64,000 bases of DNA from Halopseudomonas bauzanensis (GTDB taxonomy: Bacteria; Pseudomonadota; Gammaproteobacteria; Pseudomonadales; Pseudomonadaceae). The translations under genes and the position numbers were made by a program. The notes under the pieces were generated by a model. The model was not told where the DNA came from and made no database searches. It saw nothing but the letters and a program-made list of their open reading frames with translations. This document shows positions 10,001 through 20,918 of the stretch, in pieces (within the stretch, counting starts at the first letter, position 1; each line of letters begins with the position of its first letter). Location of the stretch: positions 238,966 through 302,965 of the forward strand of contig NZ_FOUA01000005.1 of assembly GCF_900114735.1 (NCBI RefSeq), in the 5' to 3' direction.

Positions 10001-11302
10001 TTATTGCAAAGTGTGTTGTTCGAGAAACCTGTCCGGCTGCCAGCCTTCACGTTTGAGCAGCCGATTGAAGTCGCTGCGCTGCAGGCGCAGATCCAGCTCC
10101 TGACGGCCGTCAGCGGCGATGCGCTCGGCAGTGACCGCTCCCGCAGCGTAGAACTGCGCGCGCAGCCGGGCCTCGGCGTGCTCCAGCACAACGCTCTGCT
10201 GCACGATATCGTCACCCAGGCGTTCAGCGACAGCCTGCGCCAGCAGCTCCAGACCCTCGCCTTCGCGTGCCGACAGCCAGACCCGCACCGCCACGCCATC
10301 GCCGTCACGCTGAATCTGAGGTTCGAAGTTATCCAGCAGATCGATCTTGTTGTAGATCTCCAGCATCGGCAGTTCATTGGCGCCAATCTCACCCAGTACC
10401 AGATTGACCTGCTCGATATTCGAGGTGCGCTCCTCATCCGCGGCATCAATTACATGCAGCAACAGATCAGCCTGACTGGACTCTTCCAAGGTGGCGCGGA
10501 AGGCTTCAACCAGTTTGTGCGGCAGATGGCGGATGAAACCCACCGTATCAGCCATGATGACCGGGCCGATATCGTCCAGCTCAACCCGGCGCAGGGTCGG
10601 ATCGAGCGTAGCGAACAGCTGATCGGCCGCGTACACCGCAGATTCAGTCAAGGTATTGAACAGAGTGGACTTGCCGGCGTTGGTATATCCGACCAGGGAG
10701 ACGACAGGAATTTCCGCCCGGCGACGGGCGCGGCGAGCCTGATCACGCTGGCTGCGCACCTTCTCCAGACGCTTGGAGATCTGCTTGATGCGCACCCGCA
10801 ACAGGCGGCGGTCGGTTTCCAGCTGAGTTTCGCCCGGGCCGCGCAGACCAATACCACCTTTCTGCCGCTCAAGGTGAGTCCAGCCGCGAACCAAGCGGGT
10901 ACTCAAGTGATCCAACTGGGCGAGCTCAACCTGCAATTTACCCTCATGGGTACGCGCACGTTGGGCGAAGATATCCAGAATCAGCCCGGTACGATCAATC
11001 ACCCTGCACTCAAGCTCGCGCTCGAGGTTGCGTTCCTGGCTCGGTGTCAGCACATGGTTGAAGATGACCAGATCACCCTCACCCGCCTTGACCAGCGCGC
11101 GCAGCTCCTCAACCTTGCCCGTGCCGATGAGAAAGCGCGGGCTGGGCTGATAACGATTGATAGTCAGGAAATCGACGATCTCCGCGCCGGCCGAGCGTAC
11201 CAGTTCCAGAAACTCATGAGGGTCTTCACGGTTCTGTTCATCCTGGCCTTCCAGGTGAACGAGTACGGCACGTTCACCCCCCTCATGACGTTCAAAAAAC
11301 AA
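10001..11302 (-). CDS. hflX: ribosome-associated GTPase HflX (TTG start)
   Basis: A 433-residue GTPase that binds 50S and stalled 70S ribosomes and splits them, notably under heat stress. The N-terminal HflX domain contains the glycine-rich RFLIGTGKVEEL; the G domain shows GYTNAGKSTLFN (G1), DTVGF (G3) and NKIDLLDN (G4). An in-frame TGA lies directly before the first possible start, TTG at 11302, and GGAGG is placed five bases upstream of it, so translation almost certainly begins at TTG, giving the conserved FFERHEGGERA N-terminus. The gene follows hfq by 17 bases, the usual arrangement. Confidence 0.95.
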   Translation of the reverse strand: MFFERHEGGERAVLVHLEGQDEQNREDPHEFLELVRSAGAEIVDFLTINRYQPSPRFLIGTGKVEELRALVKAGEGDLVIFNHVLTPSQERNLERELECRVIDRTGLILDIFAQRARTHEGKLQVELAQLDHLSTRLVRGWTHLERQKGGIGLRGPGETQLETDRRLLRVRIKQISKRLEKVRSQRDQARRARRRAEIPVVSLVGYTNAGKSTLFNTLTESAVYAADQLFATLDPTLRRVELDDIGPVIMADTVGFIRHLPHKLVEAFRATLEESSQADLLLHVIDAADEERTSNIEQVNLVLGEIGANELPMLEIYNKIDLLDNFEPQIQRDGDGVAVRVWLSAREGEGLELLAQAVAERLGDDIVQQSVVLEHAEARLRAQFYAAGAVTAERIAADGRQELDLRLQRSDFNRLLKREGWQPDRFLEQHTLQ

Positions 11303-11319
11303 TCAGGCCTCCAGCGCGA

Positions 11320-11571
11320 TCAAGGATTGCCAGCCTCGGCCTCATCGCCACCCTGCACCGGCAGGCGAACCGGGCGACCGGGCACCACGGTGGAAATGGC
11401 GTGCTTGTAAACCATCTGGCTGACAGTGTTCTTCAGCAAAATGACGAACTGGTCGAAAGACTCGATCTGGCCTTGCAGCTTGATGCCATTGACCAGGTAG
11501 ATGGATACCGGAACACGTTCCTTGCGCAGAACGTTCAGGTAAGGGTCTTGTAGAGAATGCCCTTTTGACAT
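11320..11571 (-). CDS. hfq: RNA chaperone Hfq
   Basis: An 83-residue Sm-like protein that forms hexamers and pairs small RNAs with mRNAs. The Sm1 region ([20 protein letters not shown] and [13 protein letters not shown]) and Sm2 motif YKHAIS are intact; the short C-terminal tail ([17 protein letters not shown]) is similar to that of Pseudomonas Hfq, much shorter than in E. coli. The ATG at 11571 has GGAG seven bases upstream; the open frame upstream to 11640 is not used. The 130 bases to miaA are enough for a promoter. Confidence 0.97.
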   Translation of the reverse strand: MSKGHSLQDPYLNVLRKERVPVSIYLVNGIKLQGQIESFDQFVILLKNTVSQMVYKHAISTVVPGRPVRLPVQGGDEAEAGNP

Positions 11572-11701
11572 TGCCTCACTCCTTATGGAAACCATTATGG
11601 GAACCGCTTTAAATTGAAATGCATTATCCGGCCAGTCCATCAGGACGGACAGCCAGTATCCAGATGACTACGTGACACCTGCCGACAGCAGTACGAGAAA
11701 G

Positions 11702-12676
11702 CTATATGGCGATTGACCCGAGGTATTTCAAGAGCTTGTCCGATCTTTCCGGGTCCAGGCTGTCGAACCATTCGATATCCTCACGCCAACCGCGCAGCCA
11801 GGTAAACTGGCGCTTCGCCAACTGCCGGGTGGCAATTACACCGCGTTCGACCATTTCATCGAGAGAGAGTTTCCCGTCGAGATAGTCCCAGGCCTGCCGG
11901 TACCCCACTGCACGAACCGACGGCATCGACACATCCAGATCACCCCGCGCATGCAAGGCTTCCACTTCAGCAATGAAACCCTGCTCCAACATCAGTGAAA
12001 AACGCAGGGCAATGCGTTCATGGAGGATATGCCGCTCGCGGGGAGCCACAGCCACATAGCGCGTAGTATAGGACATATTTGCCCCACCAGTCGCCCTGCT
12101 TTCGGCATTTTCAAGCGCCTGGCGGGCATGCCAATCGGTCAGCGTCACGCCACTCAACAGAAAGACTTCATAAGCACGCTGAATCCGCTGTGGGTCATTG
12201 GGATGAATGCGGGCGGCCGCGGTCGGATCGACCTTCGCCAGCTCGGCATGCACTGCCTCCCAACCCTGCGCCGCAGCCAGGGCCTCGATGCGCTGACGCA
12301 CCAGCGGATCAGCCGCCGGCATTGCGGCCAGTCCGCCGGCCAGAGCCTTGTAATACAGCATGGTGCCGCCGACCAGCAGCGGGATGCGGCCGCGGTTGAT
12401 GATATCGGCGATCAGCGCCTGGGCATCATGGCGAAAGCGTGCCGCCGAGTAGGCTTCGGCTGGATCGAGGATATCTACCAGATGGTGGGGATAGCGCGCC
12501 AGGGTCGCGGCATCGGGCTTGGCGGTGCCGATGTCCATGCCGCGATAGACCAGTGCCGAATCCACGCTGATCAGCTCGCATGGCAGGTGCTCGGCCAGAT
12601 GCAGGGCCATATCGGTCTTGCCCGCGGCGGTCGGGCCCATCAGGCAGATCACCGTGGGTGTCGCAGAAGCGCCCAT
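11702..12676 (-). CDS. miaA: tRNA dimethylallyltransferase
   Basis: Adds a dimethylallyl group to N6 of A37 in tRNAs reading UNN codons. The 324-residue protein has the P-loop GPTAAGKTD (residues 14-22), [16 protein letters not shown] (substrate and catalytic aspartate), HHLVDILDP and near the C-terminus the tRNA-binding [11 protein letters not shown] and [13 protein letters not shown]. The start ATG directly follows the mutL stop with no gap (TGAATG). The order mutL-miaA-hfq-hflX is conserved in gammaproteobacteria. Confidence 0.97.
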   Translation of the reverse strand: MGASATPTVICLMGPTAAGKTDMALHLAEHLPCELISVDSALVYRGMDIGTAKPDAATLARYPHHLVDILDPAEAYSAARFRHDAQALIADIINRGRIPLLVGGTMLYYKALAGGLAAMPAADPLVRQRIEALAAAQGWEAVHAELAKVDPTAAARIHPNDPQRIQRAYEVFLLSGVTLTDWHARQALENAESRATGGANMSYTTRYVAVAPRERHILHERIALRFSLMLEQGFIAEVEALHARGDLDVSMPSVRAVGYRQAWDYLDGKLSLDEMVERGVIATRQLAKRQFTWLRGWREDIEWFDSLDPERSDKLLKYLGSIAI

Positions 12677-14536
12677 TCAACGGCCCCGGAGGAAGAGTTT
12701 ATCCAGCTCGCCCATGCTCATGCGGGTCCAGGTCGGCCGCCCGTGGTTGCACTGGCCACTGCGCTCGGTCTGCTCCATGTCACGCAACAGTGCGTTCATT
12801 TCCGCCAGGGTCAGGCGCCGATTGGCGCGTACCGAGCCGTGGCAGGCCATGGTGGCCAGCAATTCGTTGCGGTGCGCCTCGATGCGGTCACTGGTACCAA
12901 ACTCCATCAGATCCGCCAGCACATCCTGCACCAACTGCGCCGCATCGGCCTGGCGCAGCAATGCCGGAATTTCACGAATGGCCAAGGTTTCCGGCCCCAT
13001 GCGCTGCAAGGCAAAGCCCAACCGGGCGAACCAGGCGGCATGTTCCTCGGCGCAGTCGGCCTGACGCTGACTCACCGCCATGGACTCGGGTACCAACAGC
13101 GGTTGGCTGCGCAGCCCCTCAAGCTCCATGGCCTGCTTCAGGCGCTCATAGGTGATGCGCTCATGAGCGGCGTGCATGTCGACGACTACCAGGCCGTCGG
13201 CATTCTCCGCCAGAATGAATACGCCGTGCAGCTGGGCCAAGGCGTAGCCCAGCGGCGGCACCTCGCCGGCGTCTCCGGCTGGCGGCATCTGCGCAGGCTG
13301 ACTCGCCGTTTCACCATAAAGCCCGGCATAAGCCTGCGTGGCGCCAGCCAATGCCTGTGGCGAAGGGCGCTCCAGCGCCGCAGGCGCAACCGACCAGGCT
13401 GGTGCGGGTTCATTCAGCGGCATATGGGTCTGCCCGGAGAACACCCCGGCGCTCAGGCCCGTGGCGGCCGGCATGGCCGTTGACTGCAAGCCTTCACCAG
13501 TTGAATCATCCGTCGCCCCGCTCTGCGAGTCCGGCCGCTGATCGGCCAGCGCCCGGTACAGAGTGCTGAACAGGAAGTCATGCACCATGCGACCGTCGCG
13601 GAAGCGTACCTCGTGCTTGGTCGGGTGTACGTTGACATCCACCACCGCCGGATCCACTTCCAGAAACAGCACAAAGGTCGGGTGCCGCCCATTGAACAGC
13701 ACATCACGATAGGCCTGGCGTACCGCATGGGCCACCAGCTTGTCGCGGATCATCCGGCCATTGACGCAGAAATACTGCAGATCCGCCTGGCTGCGGGAAA
13801 AGGTCGCCAGTCCGACCCAGCCCCACAGGCGCAGTCCGCTGCGCTCCTGGTCGATGGTCACCGACTGTTCGACGAAGGCCGGACCGCAGATGCTGGCGAC
13901 CCGACGCCGCGCCTCCTGCTCGGTGTGCGCCGGCCGCAGGCTAAGTACCGAGCGACCATTGTGCCGCAGATTGAAAGCGACATCGAAGCGCGACAAGGCC
14001 AGGCGCTTGACCACCTCTTCCAGGTGGCCGAATTCGGTTTTCTCGGTGCGCAGGAATTTGCGTCGCGCCGGGGTATTGAAAAACAGGTCACGCACTTCCA
14101 CCGTGGTGCCCCGGGGATGCGCCGCCGGTTGCACCCGCGGGTTCATGTCGCGCCCCTCGGTCTCCACCTGCCAGGCTTGTTCCGCGGTCTCCGAGCAGGA
14201 GGTCAGCAGCAGCCGCGACACCGAGGCCACCGAGGCCAGCGCCTCGCCACGAAAGCCCAGGGTGGCGACCCGCTCCAGATCATCCAGATCCATGATCTTG
14301 CTGGTGGCATGGCGTGACAGCGCCAGCGGCAGATCACCCTCATCAATACCACAGCCGTCATCGCGCACCCGCAACAGTTTGACGCCGCCCTGTTCGACGT
14401 CGATGTCGATTCGCGTGGCGCCGGCGTCCAGGCTGTTTTCCAGCAGCTCCTTGATCACCGAGGCGGGACGTTCGACGACCTCTCCAGCCGCAATCTGGTT
14501 GGCCAGACGCGGATTCAACAACTGTATTCGGGGCAT
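12677..14536 (-). CDS. mutL: DNA mismatch repair protein MutL
   Basis: The 619-residue GHKL ATPase couples MutS recognition to strand incision. The N-terminal ATPase domain has [16 protein letters not shown], the DDGCGI loop and [12 protein letters not shown]; the C-terminal dimerisation domain contains [12 protein letters not shown], the metal-binding endonuclease motif (DQHA-type with Met for Gln) known from P. aeruginosa MutL. This implies a nicking MutL and a methyl-independent mismatch repair pathway. A linker of about 100 residues rich in Ala/Pro/Gln lies between. It starts 20 bases after amiB. Confidence 0.97.
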   Translation of the reverse strand: MPRIQLLNPRLANQIAAGEVVERPASVIKELLENSLDAGATRIDIDVEQGGVKLLRVRDDGCGIDEGDLPLALSRHATSKIMDLDDLERVATLGFRGEALASVASVSRLLLTSCSETAEQAWQVETEGRDMNPRVQPAAHPRGTTVEVRDLFFNTPARRKFLRTEKTEFGHLEEVVKRLALSRFDVAFNLRHNGRSVLSLRPAHTEQEARRRVASICGPAFVEQSVTIDQERSGLRLWGWVGLATFSRSQADLQYFCVNGRMIRDKLVAHAVRQAYRDVLFNGRHPTFVLFLEVDPAVVDVNVHPTKHEVRFRDGRMVHDFLFSTLYRALADQRPDSQSGATDDSTGEGLQSTAMPAATGLSAGVFSGQTHMPLNEPAPAWSVAPAALERPSPQALAGATQAYAGLYGETASQPAQMPPAGDAGEVPPLGYALAQLHGVFILAENADGLVVVDMHAAHERITYERLKQAMELEGLRSQPLLVPESMAVSQRQADCAEEHAAWFARLGFALQRMGPETLAIREIPALLRQADAAQLVQDVLADLMEFGTSDRIEAHRNELLATMACHGSVRANRRLTLAEMNALLRDMEQTERSGQCNHGRPTWTRMSMGELDKLFLRGR

Positions 14537-14556
14537 GTCAGACTTCGTTAGCAGTA

Positions 14557-15972
14557 TCAGGGGTCATTTTTGACCAGCATGTTGCCGGCCGGCACCTTGA
14601 GCACCTGACCGACGCGAATCTGATCGTTACCCAGACCGTTGGCCTGGCGCAGACTGGCCAGGCTGACCTCGTAGCGGGTAGCGATCATCGACAGGGTATC
14701 ACCCCGCGTCACCATATGCTCACGCGGCCCTTGCGCCAGCTGACCGTTGCTCTTGAGCGCGGCAATGCGCGTACCGGGCGGCGGATTGCGATGGAAGTAG
14801 CTGCGGATACCGCTGTGCATCGCCCGCGCCAAGCCCTGCTGGTGGCTGCGGGTCACCAGCTTCCTGGCCTCCCCGGGATTGGAGATGAACCCCGTCTCAA
14901 CCAGAATCGATGGAATGTCCGGGGATTTGAGCACCATGAAGCCGGCCTGTTCAACCCGGCGCTTGTGCAACGGGGTCAGCTTGCCGATAGAGCCCAGTAC
15001 CTGCTGCCCGACATCCAGGCTGGCGGACAGGGTAGCGGTCATGGACAGATCCAGCAGCACGCTGGCCAGCACCTGATCCCTGTTGTCCAGACTCACGCCG
15101 CCCACGCCGCCGATCAGGTCGGAGCGGTTTTCCCGGTCCGCCAGCAGGCGCGCGGTTTCCGAGGTCGCACCGCGATCAGACAAGGCGTACACCGACGCGC
15201 CGAAGGCGCTGGGCCGGGTAAAAGCATCGGCGTGAATGGAGACGAACAGGTCGGCGTTGTGCTTGCGGGCGATCTCGGTGCGCTTGCGCAACGGAATGAA
15301 ATAATCCCCGGTCCGCACCAGCACCGCCTTGAACCCCGGCTCGGCATCGATCAGTGCTTTCGTCTCGCGAGCGATTGCCAGCACCACGTCCTTTTCCCGC
15401 GCCTTGTTATGACCGATGGCGCCCGGGTCTTCACCGCCGTGACCGGCATCGAGAGCAACAATGATATCCCGCTGGCCGGCCTCGCTCACCGAGCGGGTCG
15501 GCGTCTGCGGCAAGGGCGAAGCGCTTGGCTCGGCCGTGGCCGGCAGGTCCGGTCGCGGCTCGTTGTCATAGAGGTCGATCACCAGTCGGTGGCCGTGCTG
15601 CTGATTCGGCGGCAACGAGAAGCTCTTCGGCTTGACCTCACGGGACAGGTCCAACACCACCCGCAGATCACTGCCGTCACGAGGCGCCGAACGCAAGCCG
15701 GTCAGCGGGGTGTTCTGCAGCGGCAGATCACCGGTACTGGCGGCAAAGCGCGCGCCCGAAATATCGATGACGATCCGCTCGGGATTGGACAGGGTAAACA
15801 GTTTGTGGTCGGCAGGGCCGGTGAGGTCGAAGACCAGCCGGGTGTTGTCCGGCGCGCGCCACAGGCGCACACTTTCGATCTGCGCGGCCTGCAGCAGGCC
15901 GCCATACAGCGTGCCGGTGACCAGCAGTAACAGCCCCAGCGCACGCAGCGTCATTGTTCTGAGTTTTATCAC
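14557..15972 (-). CDS. amiB: N-acetylmuramoyl-L-alanine amidase with AMIN and LysM domains
   Basis: A 471-residue periplasmic cell-wall hydrolase that splits septal peptidoglycan during daughter cell separation. It has a signal peptide (about residues 1-29, ending LLQA), an AMIN domain (about 30-130) for septal targeting, an Amidase_3 catalytic domain (about 168-390) with zinc ligands in [13 protein letters not shown] and the late glutamate in [10 protein letters not shown], and a C-terminal LysM domain (about 422-465, [16 protein letters not shown]). The GTG at 15972 overlaps the tsaE stop as GTGA; an internal ATG at 15954 would also leave a complete signal peptide. Activation by an EnvC/NlpD-type LytM factor is expected from the family. 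Confidence 0.95.
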   Translation of the reverse strand: MIKLRTMTLRALGLLLLVTGTLYGGLLQAAQIESVRLWRAPDNTRLVFDLTGPADHKLFTLSNPERIVIDISGARFAASTGDLPLQNTPLTGLRSAPRDGSDLRVVLDLSREVKPKSFSLPPNQQHGHRLVIDLYDNEPRPDLPATAEPSASPLPQTPTRSVSEAGQRDIIVALDAGHGGEDPGAIGHNKAREKDVVLAIARETKALIDAEPGFKAVLVRTGDYFIPLRKRTEIARKHNADLFVSIHADAFTRPSAFGASVYALSDRGATSETARLLADRENRSDLIGGVGGVSLDNRDQVLASVLLDLSMTATLSASLDVGQQVLGSIGKLTPLHKRRVEQAGFMVLKSPDIPSILVETGFISNPGEARKLVTRSHQQGLARAMHSGIRSYFHRNPPPGTRIAALKSNGQLAQGPREHMVTRGDTLSMIATRYEVSLASLRQANGLGNDQIRVGQVLKVPAGNMLVKNDP

Positions 15973-16448
15973 GGCGTTGCTTCGCCTCTTGTGCTGTGCA
16001 GCCTGTGGCCAGCAGCCAGGCCGCGCTCCCCATGCCCCTCAATCTGCAGTCTTCTGCCATCGCCGTCAACCGTGATGCTGATGATCAGGTCCGGCTGCGG
16101 CAACATGCCCTGGCCTTTCGCGGGCCATTCTATCAAACACAGGCTATTGTCCGAAAAGTAGTCACGAATACCGAGAAACTCCAGTTCCTCGGGGTCGGCC
16201 AGTCGATACAGATCGAAATGGTAGATACTCCGCTGCTCCAGCTCATAGGGCTCAACCAGCGTGAAGGTCGGGCTTTTCACCGCACCGGCATGACCGGCAG
16301 CGCGGATCAGGCCACGACTGAGGGTAGTCTTGCCCGCGCCCAGGTCGCCCTCCAGCCAGACGCTGCCGCGCCAGTTCAGTGCCTCACCAATAGCCGCGCC
16401 CAGGCGTTCCATGGCCTGATCACCTTGTGCATGCAATTCCAGGGTCAT
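15969..16448 (-). CDS. tsaE: tRNA t6A synthesis ATPase TsaE
   Basis: The 159-residue ATPase of the TsaBDE complex that makes N6-threonylcarbamoyladenosine at A37 of tRNAs. Walker A GDLGAGKTT is at residues 34-42, followed by SPTFTLVEPYE and HFDLYRLADPEELEFLG, all family hallmarks. The ATG at 16448 shares one base with the nnr stop (TGATG). It is usually followed by an amidase gene, as here. Confidence 0.95.
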   Translation of the reverse strand: MTLELHAQGDQAMERLGAAIGEALNWRGSVWLEGDLGAGKTTLSRGLIRAAGHAGAVKSPTFTLVEPYELEQRSIYHFDLYRLADPEELEFLGIRDYFSDNSLCLIEWPAKGQGMLPQPDLIISITVDGDGRRLQIEGHGERGLAAGHRLHSTRGEATP

Positions 16449-17950
16449 CAAATATCCCGCAGGTTCAGATAAAAACGTATGGATGAAATCAGGTCGCTGG
16501 CGACGATACCCAGCTGACCGCCCTGCTCTGCCGCCCGGTCACCCGCCAGGGCATGCAGCAATACCGCGTAACGCCCGGCTGCGCCCGCTTCCATGCGCTG
16601 GGCCAACAACGCGCCGATCAAACCGGACAGGACATCCCCCATCCCCGCACTGGCCATACCCGGATTACCGTACTGGCATAACCCCGGCAACATTTCATCT
16701 GCGGGCCCGGCCACCAGCGAGCCCACCCCCTTGAGGACAGCCGCACAGCCAAAGCGTTCCGCCAACCGCTCGACCGCCGCCAGCCGGTCGGCCTGAATGT
16801 CTGCAGTCGCGCAGCCGAGCAACCGGGCCGCCTCGGCCGGATGTGGCGTGATGATCGTCCGCTTGCCCAACGAGACAGCCTGCGGCGCGGCGGCGATGGC
16901 ATTCAGCGCATCGGCATCCAGTATCCGCGGCAGGTCGCGTTCCAGCACTGCATTCAGCAGTTGTGTAGCCCAGGGACCAGAGCCCAATCCGGGCCCCAGC
17001 ACCACTGCCGTGGCCTGGTCCAGCAAAGGTGCCAATTGTGCCGGATCATCCACCCCATGCGCCATCACTTCCGGGCATCGGGCCAGCATAGGCACCACAT
17101 GTTCACTGCGGGTCGCCACACTGACCTTGCCCGCGCCGCAGCGCAGCGCGGTTTCTGCCGCCAACAGGATAGCACCGCCCATCCCCTGGTTGCCGCCAAT
17201 GACCAGCAGGTGGCCGAACATACCCTTGTGTGCGGCCCGGGGCCGCGGCGCAAGTGTCTCCTGATAGAACGCCAGATCCAGCCGTTGGAGCTGCGGCGCC
17301 ACGCCCGGCTCGGGCGCCTCGGCCAGTGCGGCGAAACACAGCTCACCGACCTGATCCGGCCCCTGGCCGGTCAGCAGGCCGGGCTTGAGGGCGATAAAGG
17401 TCACCGTCAGATCCGCCCGGATAGCGCAGCCCTCGATGACTCCGCGATCAGCATTCAAGCCGCTGGGCAGGTCTACCGCCACCACCGGTAGGCCGCTGGC
17501 ATTGACCACTGTAATGGCATTGCTGAAGGGATCACGCACCGCCGCTTGCAGCCCGGTGCCGAGCATGGCATCCAGCACCACACCACTTCGCGGCAGAACG
17601 CCTCGCCAGGGCTCGATGCTGGCGCCCGCTTCCTGAGCGGCGCGCCAAGCCGCTGCCGCATCGCCTTGCAGACGCTCCGGCGGCGTCAGCGTCAATACCT
17701 GCACGTGCCAGCCGGCCCGCTGGGCCAGGCGCGCCACCAGATAACCATCGCCGCCATTATTACCGCCGCCGCACAGCACGGTCAGCCGAACGGCATGGGG
17801 CCAGCGCCGGCGCAGCTCGCGCCAGACAGCGGCGGCGGCCCGCTGCATCAGCTCGAAACCGGGCGTGCCGGCGGCGATAATGCGTGCATCCAGCTCTCTG
17901 GTAGCCGCGGCGCTGTAGATGTGGCGAGGAAGATCAGGACGCATGGACAT
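16448..17950 (-). CDS. nnr: bifunctional NAD(P)H-hydrate repair enzyme Nnr
   Basis: A 500-residue fusion that repairs hydrated NAD(P)H. The N-terminal half (about 1-215) is the NAD(P)HX epimerase with CGGGNNGGDGY; the C-terminal half (about 230-495) is the ADP-dependent (S)-NAD(P)HX dehydratase with VIGGNQGMGGA, TPHPAEAARLLG and NPGMASAGMGDVLSG. It is the first gene of the minus-strand cluster running to hflC and is divergent from queG with only 60 bases between the starts. A second ATG at 17944 is an equally possible start. Confidence 0.95.
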   Translation of the reverse strand: MSMRPDLPRHIYSAAATRELDARIIAAGTPGFELMQRAAAAVWRELRRRWPHAVRLTVLCGGGNNGGDGYLVARLAQRAGWHVQVLTLTPPERLQGDAAAAWRAAQEAGASIEPWRGVLPRSGVVLDAMLGTGLQAAVRDPFSNAITVVNASGLPVVAVDLPSGLNADRGVIEGCAIRADLTVTFIALKPGLLTGQGPDQVGELCFAALAEAPEPGVAPQLQRLDLAFYQETLAPRPRAAHKGMFGHLLVIGGNQGMGGAILLAAETALRCGAGKVSVATRSEHVVPMLARCPEVMAHGVDDPAQLAPLLDQATAVVLGPGLGSGPWATQLLNAVLERDLPRILDADALNAIAAAPQAVSLGKRTIITPHPAEAARLLGCATADIQADRLAAVERLAERFGCAAVLKGVGSLVAGPADEMLPGLCQYGNPGMASAGMGDVLSGLIGALLAQRMEAGAAGRYAVLLHALAGDRAAEQGGQLGIVASDLISSIRFYLNLRDI

Positions 17951-18010
17951 GTCACCCGGATGTGTTGTCTGGCAGAATTATACGTTCACTCAAGCACAGA
18001 CCCCAGCCCC

Positions 18011-19084
18011 ATGCCCGATACCGCTCCCGATTATGTCCAGCTTGCCGCTCAGATCCGCGAGATCGCCGCCGAGCTCGGCTTTCAGCAGCTGGGCATCAGC
18101 GACCCAGACATCGGCGCCCATGAACAGCGTCTGCAGCAATGGCTGGATGCGGGCTACCACGGGGAAATGGAGTGGATGGCCAGCCACGGCAGCAAGCGCA
18201 CACGCCCGGAAGAGCTGGTCCCGGGAACGCGCCGGGTCATTTCGGTGCGCATGGATTACCTGCCCACCGACACCGGCATGGCCAAACGACTGGCCGACCG
18301 CGATGCGGCCTATATCTCCCGCTACGCTCTGGGCCGCGACTATCACAAGCTGATCCGCCGCCGTCTGCAGCAACTGGCCGAGCGTATCCAGAACCTGATC
18401 GGTCCGTTCGGCTTTCGCGCCTTCGTCGACAGCGCCCCGGTCATGGAACGCGCCCTGGCGACCCGCTCCGGGCTGGGTTGGATCGGCAAGAACACCATGC
18501 TGCTGAACCGCAAGGCCGGTAGCTTCTTCTTCCTCGGCGAGCTGTATACCGATCTGCCGCTGCCTACCGATGAACCCTATGAGCAGGACCACTGCGGCAG
18601 TTGCAGCGCCTGCCTGAGCAAATGCCCGACCGACGCGTTTGTCGGCGCGCATGTGCTGGATGCCCGGCGCTGCATTTCCTACCTGACCATCGAGCTCAAG
18701 GGCGCGATACCAGAGGAGTTGCGTCCGCAAATGGGCAACCGGGTGTTCGGTTGTGATGACTGCCAGTTGGTCTGCCCATGGAACAAGTTCGCCAAGCCCA
18801 CCAACGAGCAGGATTTCAGTCCGCGCCATCAGCTGGATCAGGCCGATCTGATCAGCCTGTTCCGCTGGGATGAGGAGCAGTTTCTGAAAAACACCGAGGG
18901 GTCACCGCTGCGCCGCATCGGCCACGAACGCTGGCTGCGCAATCTGGCCGTAGGTCTGGGCAACGCCCATACCAGCATCCCGGTGGTCGAGGCACTCCGC
19001 AGTCGGCTCGATCACCCCTCTGAGCTGGTGCGCGAACATGTGCGCTGGGCGTTGACACGGCACGGAACCAGCCCGGAAAGCTAG
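18011..19084 (+). CDS. queG: epoxyqueuosine reductase QueG
   Basis: Performs the last step of queuosine synthesis in tRNA, reducing epoxyqueuosine with cobalamin and two [4Fe-4S] clusters. The 357-residue protein shows DHCGSCSACLSKCPTDAF (cluster 1 cysteines) and FGCDDCQLVCPWNKF (cluster 2 and cobalamin side), plus SGLGWIGKNTMLL in the catalytic core. The ATG at 18011 gives an N-terminus that aligns in length with E. coli QueG; no strong ribosome binding site is visible. It converges with orn. Confidence 0.95.
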   Translation: MPDTAPDYVQLAAQIREIAAELGFQQLGISDPDIGAHEQRLQQWLDAGYHGEMEWMASHGSKRTRPEELVPGTRRVISVRMDYLPTDTGMAKRLADRDAAYISRYALGRDYHKLIRRRLQQLAERIQNLIGPFGFRAFVDSAPVMERALATRSGLGWIGKNTMLLNRKAGSFFFLGELYTDLPLPTDEPYEQDHCGSCSACLSKCPTDAFVGAHVLDARRCISYLTIELKGAIPEELRPQMGNRVFGCDDCQLVCPWNKFAKPTNEQDFSPRHQLDQADLISLFRWDEEQFLKNTEGSPLRRIGHERWLRNLAVGLGNAHTSIPVVEALRSRLDHPSELVREHVRWALTRHGTSPES

Positions 19085-19142
19085 AGTGGCATCTGCCTTG
19101 AGTGCAGGGGCTGGCCGCCCCACCAGTCCGCCCCGCCACCGT

Positions 19143-19685
19143 TCAGAACTTGATGAAGTGCTCGCGGTAATGCCGCAACTCGGCAATCGAATCGCGAATA
19201 TCATCCAGCGCCAGATGACTGCTCTCTTTCTGGAAACCATCGCGCACCGCCGGCGCCCAGCGCGCGGCCAACTCCTTCAGCGTGGACACATCCAGGTTGC
19301 GGTAATGGAAGAATTGCTCCAGGTTCGGCATGCCGCGATAGAGAAAACGCCGATCCTGGCAGATACTGTTGCCGCACATCGGTGAGCGTCCCGCCGGCAC
19401 CCATTTGCAGATGAACTCGAGGGTCATCTGCTCTGCTTCGGCCAGACTGATGGGGCTGTCCTTGACCCGTTGCACCAGACCGGACTGGTTGTGCTGGCGG
19501 GTATTCCACTCATCCATGCCGTCGAGCAGCGCATCGGGTTGCTTGATGGCCAGCGCCGGCCCTTCGGCGAGCACGTTCAGCTGGGGGTCGGTGATGATGG
19601 TGGCAATTTCGATGATCACGTCCTTGTCCGGATCCAGACCGGTCATTTCCAGGTCGATCCAGATCAGGTTATCTGGGTGCTTCAT
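19143..19685 (-). CDS. orn: oligoribonuclease
   Basis: A 180-residue 3'-5' exonuclease of the DEDDh family that degrades 2-5-mer RNAs and, in Pseudomonas, pGpG, so it also closes the c-di-GMP degradation path. [10 protein letters not shown] supplies the first D and E, and the H/D pair lies in [20 protein letters not shown]. The ATG at 19685 follows AAAGGAG. It is divergent from rsgA, a pairing conserved across gammaproteobacteria. Its presence fits with the c-di-GMP receptor FimX found further along. Confidence 0.97.
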   Translation of the reverse strand: MKHPDNLIWIDLEMTGLDPDKDVIIEIATIITDPQLNVLAEGPALAIKQPDALLDGMDEWNTRQHNQSGLVQRVKDSPISLAEAEQMTLEFICKWVPAGRSPMCGNSICQDRRFLYRGMPNLEQFFHYRNLDVSTLKELAARWAPAVRDGFQKESSHLALDDIRDSIAELRHYREHFIKF

Positions 19686-19774
19686 AGTCGCTCCTTTGCA
19701 TATTGGCGCCGCCGGGTAGCAGCAGTATACGCGCCCCGTGCTACACTGCGGCGGATTCTCAAGATGCATAATTT

Positions 19775-20800
19775 ATGGCCAAGCGACATCTCACCCGACG
19801 CCAGAGCTGGCGGATTCAAAAAATCCAGGACGAGCGCAGCGCGCGCGCCAGCCGGCGGGCCGATCTGGCCGAGGAAAGCCTGCTCGGCGGCGACCTCGGG
19901 CCAGAACAGGAAGGCCAGGTCATCGCCCATTTCGGGGTGCAAGTGGATGTCGAGGCCAGCTCCGGCCCGCTGCAAGGCCAGGTCCGGCGCTGCCATCGGC
20001 GCGCCAACCTGCCGGCACTGGTAACCGGCGACCGCATCGTCTGGCGTGCCGATAATCAGCAAGGTGGCGTGATCGTCGCACTGCAGCCGCGAGCAACCGA
20101 GCTGCATCGACCAGACCATCGCGGCCAGCTGAAGCCAGTGGCAGCGAACGTCGACCGTCTGGTGATTGTATTCGCCCCCCTGCCCACGCCACACAGCAAC
20201 CTGATCGACCGTTATCTGGTCGCCGCCGAACAGGCTGGACTGGAACCGCTGCTGGTATTGAACAAGGCTGACCTGCTGGATCAGGGCGACTCCGGGCACA
20301 TCCGCTCGTGGCTGGATGACTACGCCCGCCTGGGCTATCGCACCCTGTGCCTGTCCGCTGGCTCGGGCGAAGGGCTGGATGGCCTGCGCCGGGAGCTGCG
20401 TGATCATGTCAATGTGCTGGTCGGTCAGTCCGGGGTGGGCAAATCCTCTTTGATCAACGCTCTTCTGCCGGATGTGGACCTGCGCGTCGGAGCGCTATCA
20501 GAGATGACCGGCAAGGGTACCCATACCACCACCACCGCCCGGCTGTTTCACTTTCCTGATGGCGGAGATCTGATCGACTCCCCCGGCATCCGCGAATTCG
20601 GCCTGACTCATATCAGCCCCGATGAGCTGCTGGAAGGCTTTATCGAGTTTCGCCCATTCCTCGGCCATTGCCGTTTCCGCGATTGCCAGCACAAGCACGA
20701 ACCGGGCTGCGCCTTGCTCGAAGCGGTGGCCAGCGGCGAGATTTCCGCCGGCCGAATGAACAGCTACCGGCATATTCTGGCAAGTCTGAGCGGCAACTGA
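19775..20800 (+). CDS. rsgA: ribosome small-subunit-dependent GTPase RsgA
   Basis: A 341-residue circularly permuted GTPase that checks late 30S assembly. An N-terminal OB fold (about 45-115) is followed by the permuted G motifs: NKADLL (G4) comes before [12 protein letters not shown] (G1) and DSPGIREFG (G3). The C-terminal zinc finger is [16 protein letters not shown]. The basic N-terminal tail ([20 protein letters not shown]) is typical. The gene is followed by a REP-type repeat pair and converges with motB. Confidence 0.97.
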   Translation: MAKRHLTRRQSWRIQKIQDERSARASRRADLAEESLLGGDLGPEQEGQVIAHFGVQVDVEASSGPLQGQVRRCHRRANLPALVTGDRIVWRADNQQGGVIVALQPRATELHRPDHRGQLKPVAANVDRLVIVFAPLPTPHSNLIDRYLVAAEQAGLEPLLVLNKADLLDQGDSGHIRSWLDDYARLGYRTLCLSAGSGEGLDGLRRELRDHVNVLVGQSGVGKSSLINALLPDVDLRVGALSEMTGKGTHTTTTARLFHFPDGGDLIDSPGIREFGLTHISPDELLEGFIEFRPFLGHCRFRDCQHKHEPGCALLEAVASGEISAGRMNSYRHILASLSGN

Positions 20801-20830
20801 GCCGGTGCTCCAGCGCCCAGAAGCCCTACT

Positions 20831-20892
20831 GCAGGAGCGGCCTCGGCCGCGAAGCGTTCCGGGTGAGGCCTCGCGGCCAAGGCCGCTCCCAC
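20831..20892. repeat. REP-type inverted pair, family A (copy 1)
   Basis: Two REP units in opposite orientation, 20831-20852 and 20871-20892, each with the GGAGCGGCCT...GGCCGCGA core, separated by 18 bases. The right unit is an exact reverse complement of the unit at 58579-58600. The arrangement matches the REPIN/REP doublets common in Pseudomonas intergenic regions; here it lies between the convergent genes rsgA and motB. Confidence 0.85.
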
Positions 20893-20918
20893 AATAGATC
20901 TCTCCTGCTGCGGCGCTT

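Noticed and set aside
9926..11410. Long plus-strand open frame of 494 codons opposite hflX
   Set aside because: It is a shadow in a GC-rich antisense frame; hflX on the other strand has all GTPase motifs.
12020..13483. Long plus-strand open frame opposite miaA and mutL
   Set aside because: Low-complexity Arg/His/Gln composition, no recognisable domain, spans two well-identified genes on the other strand.
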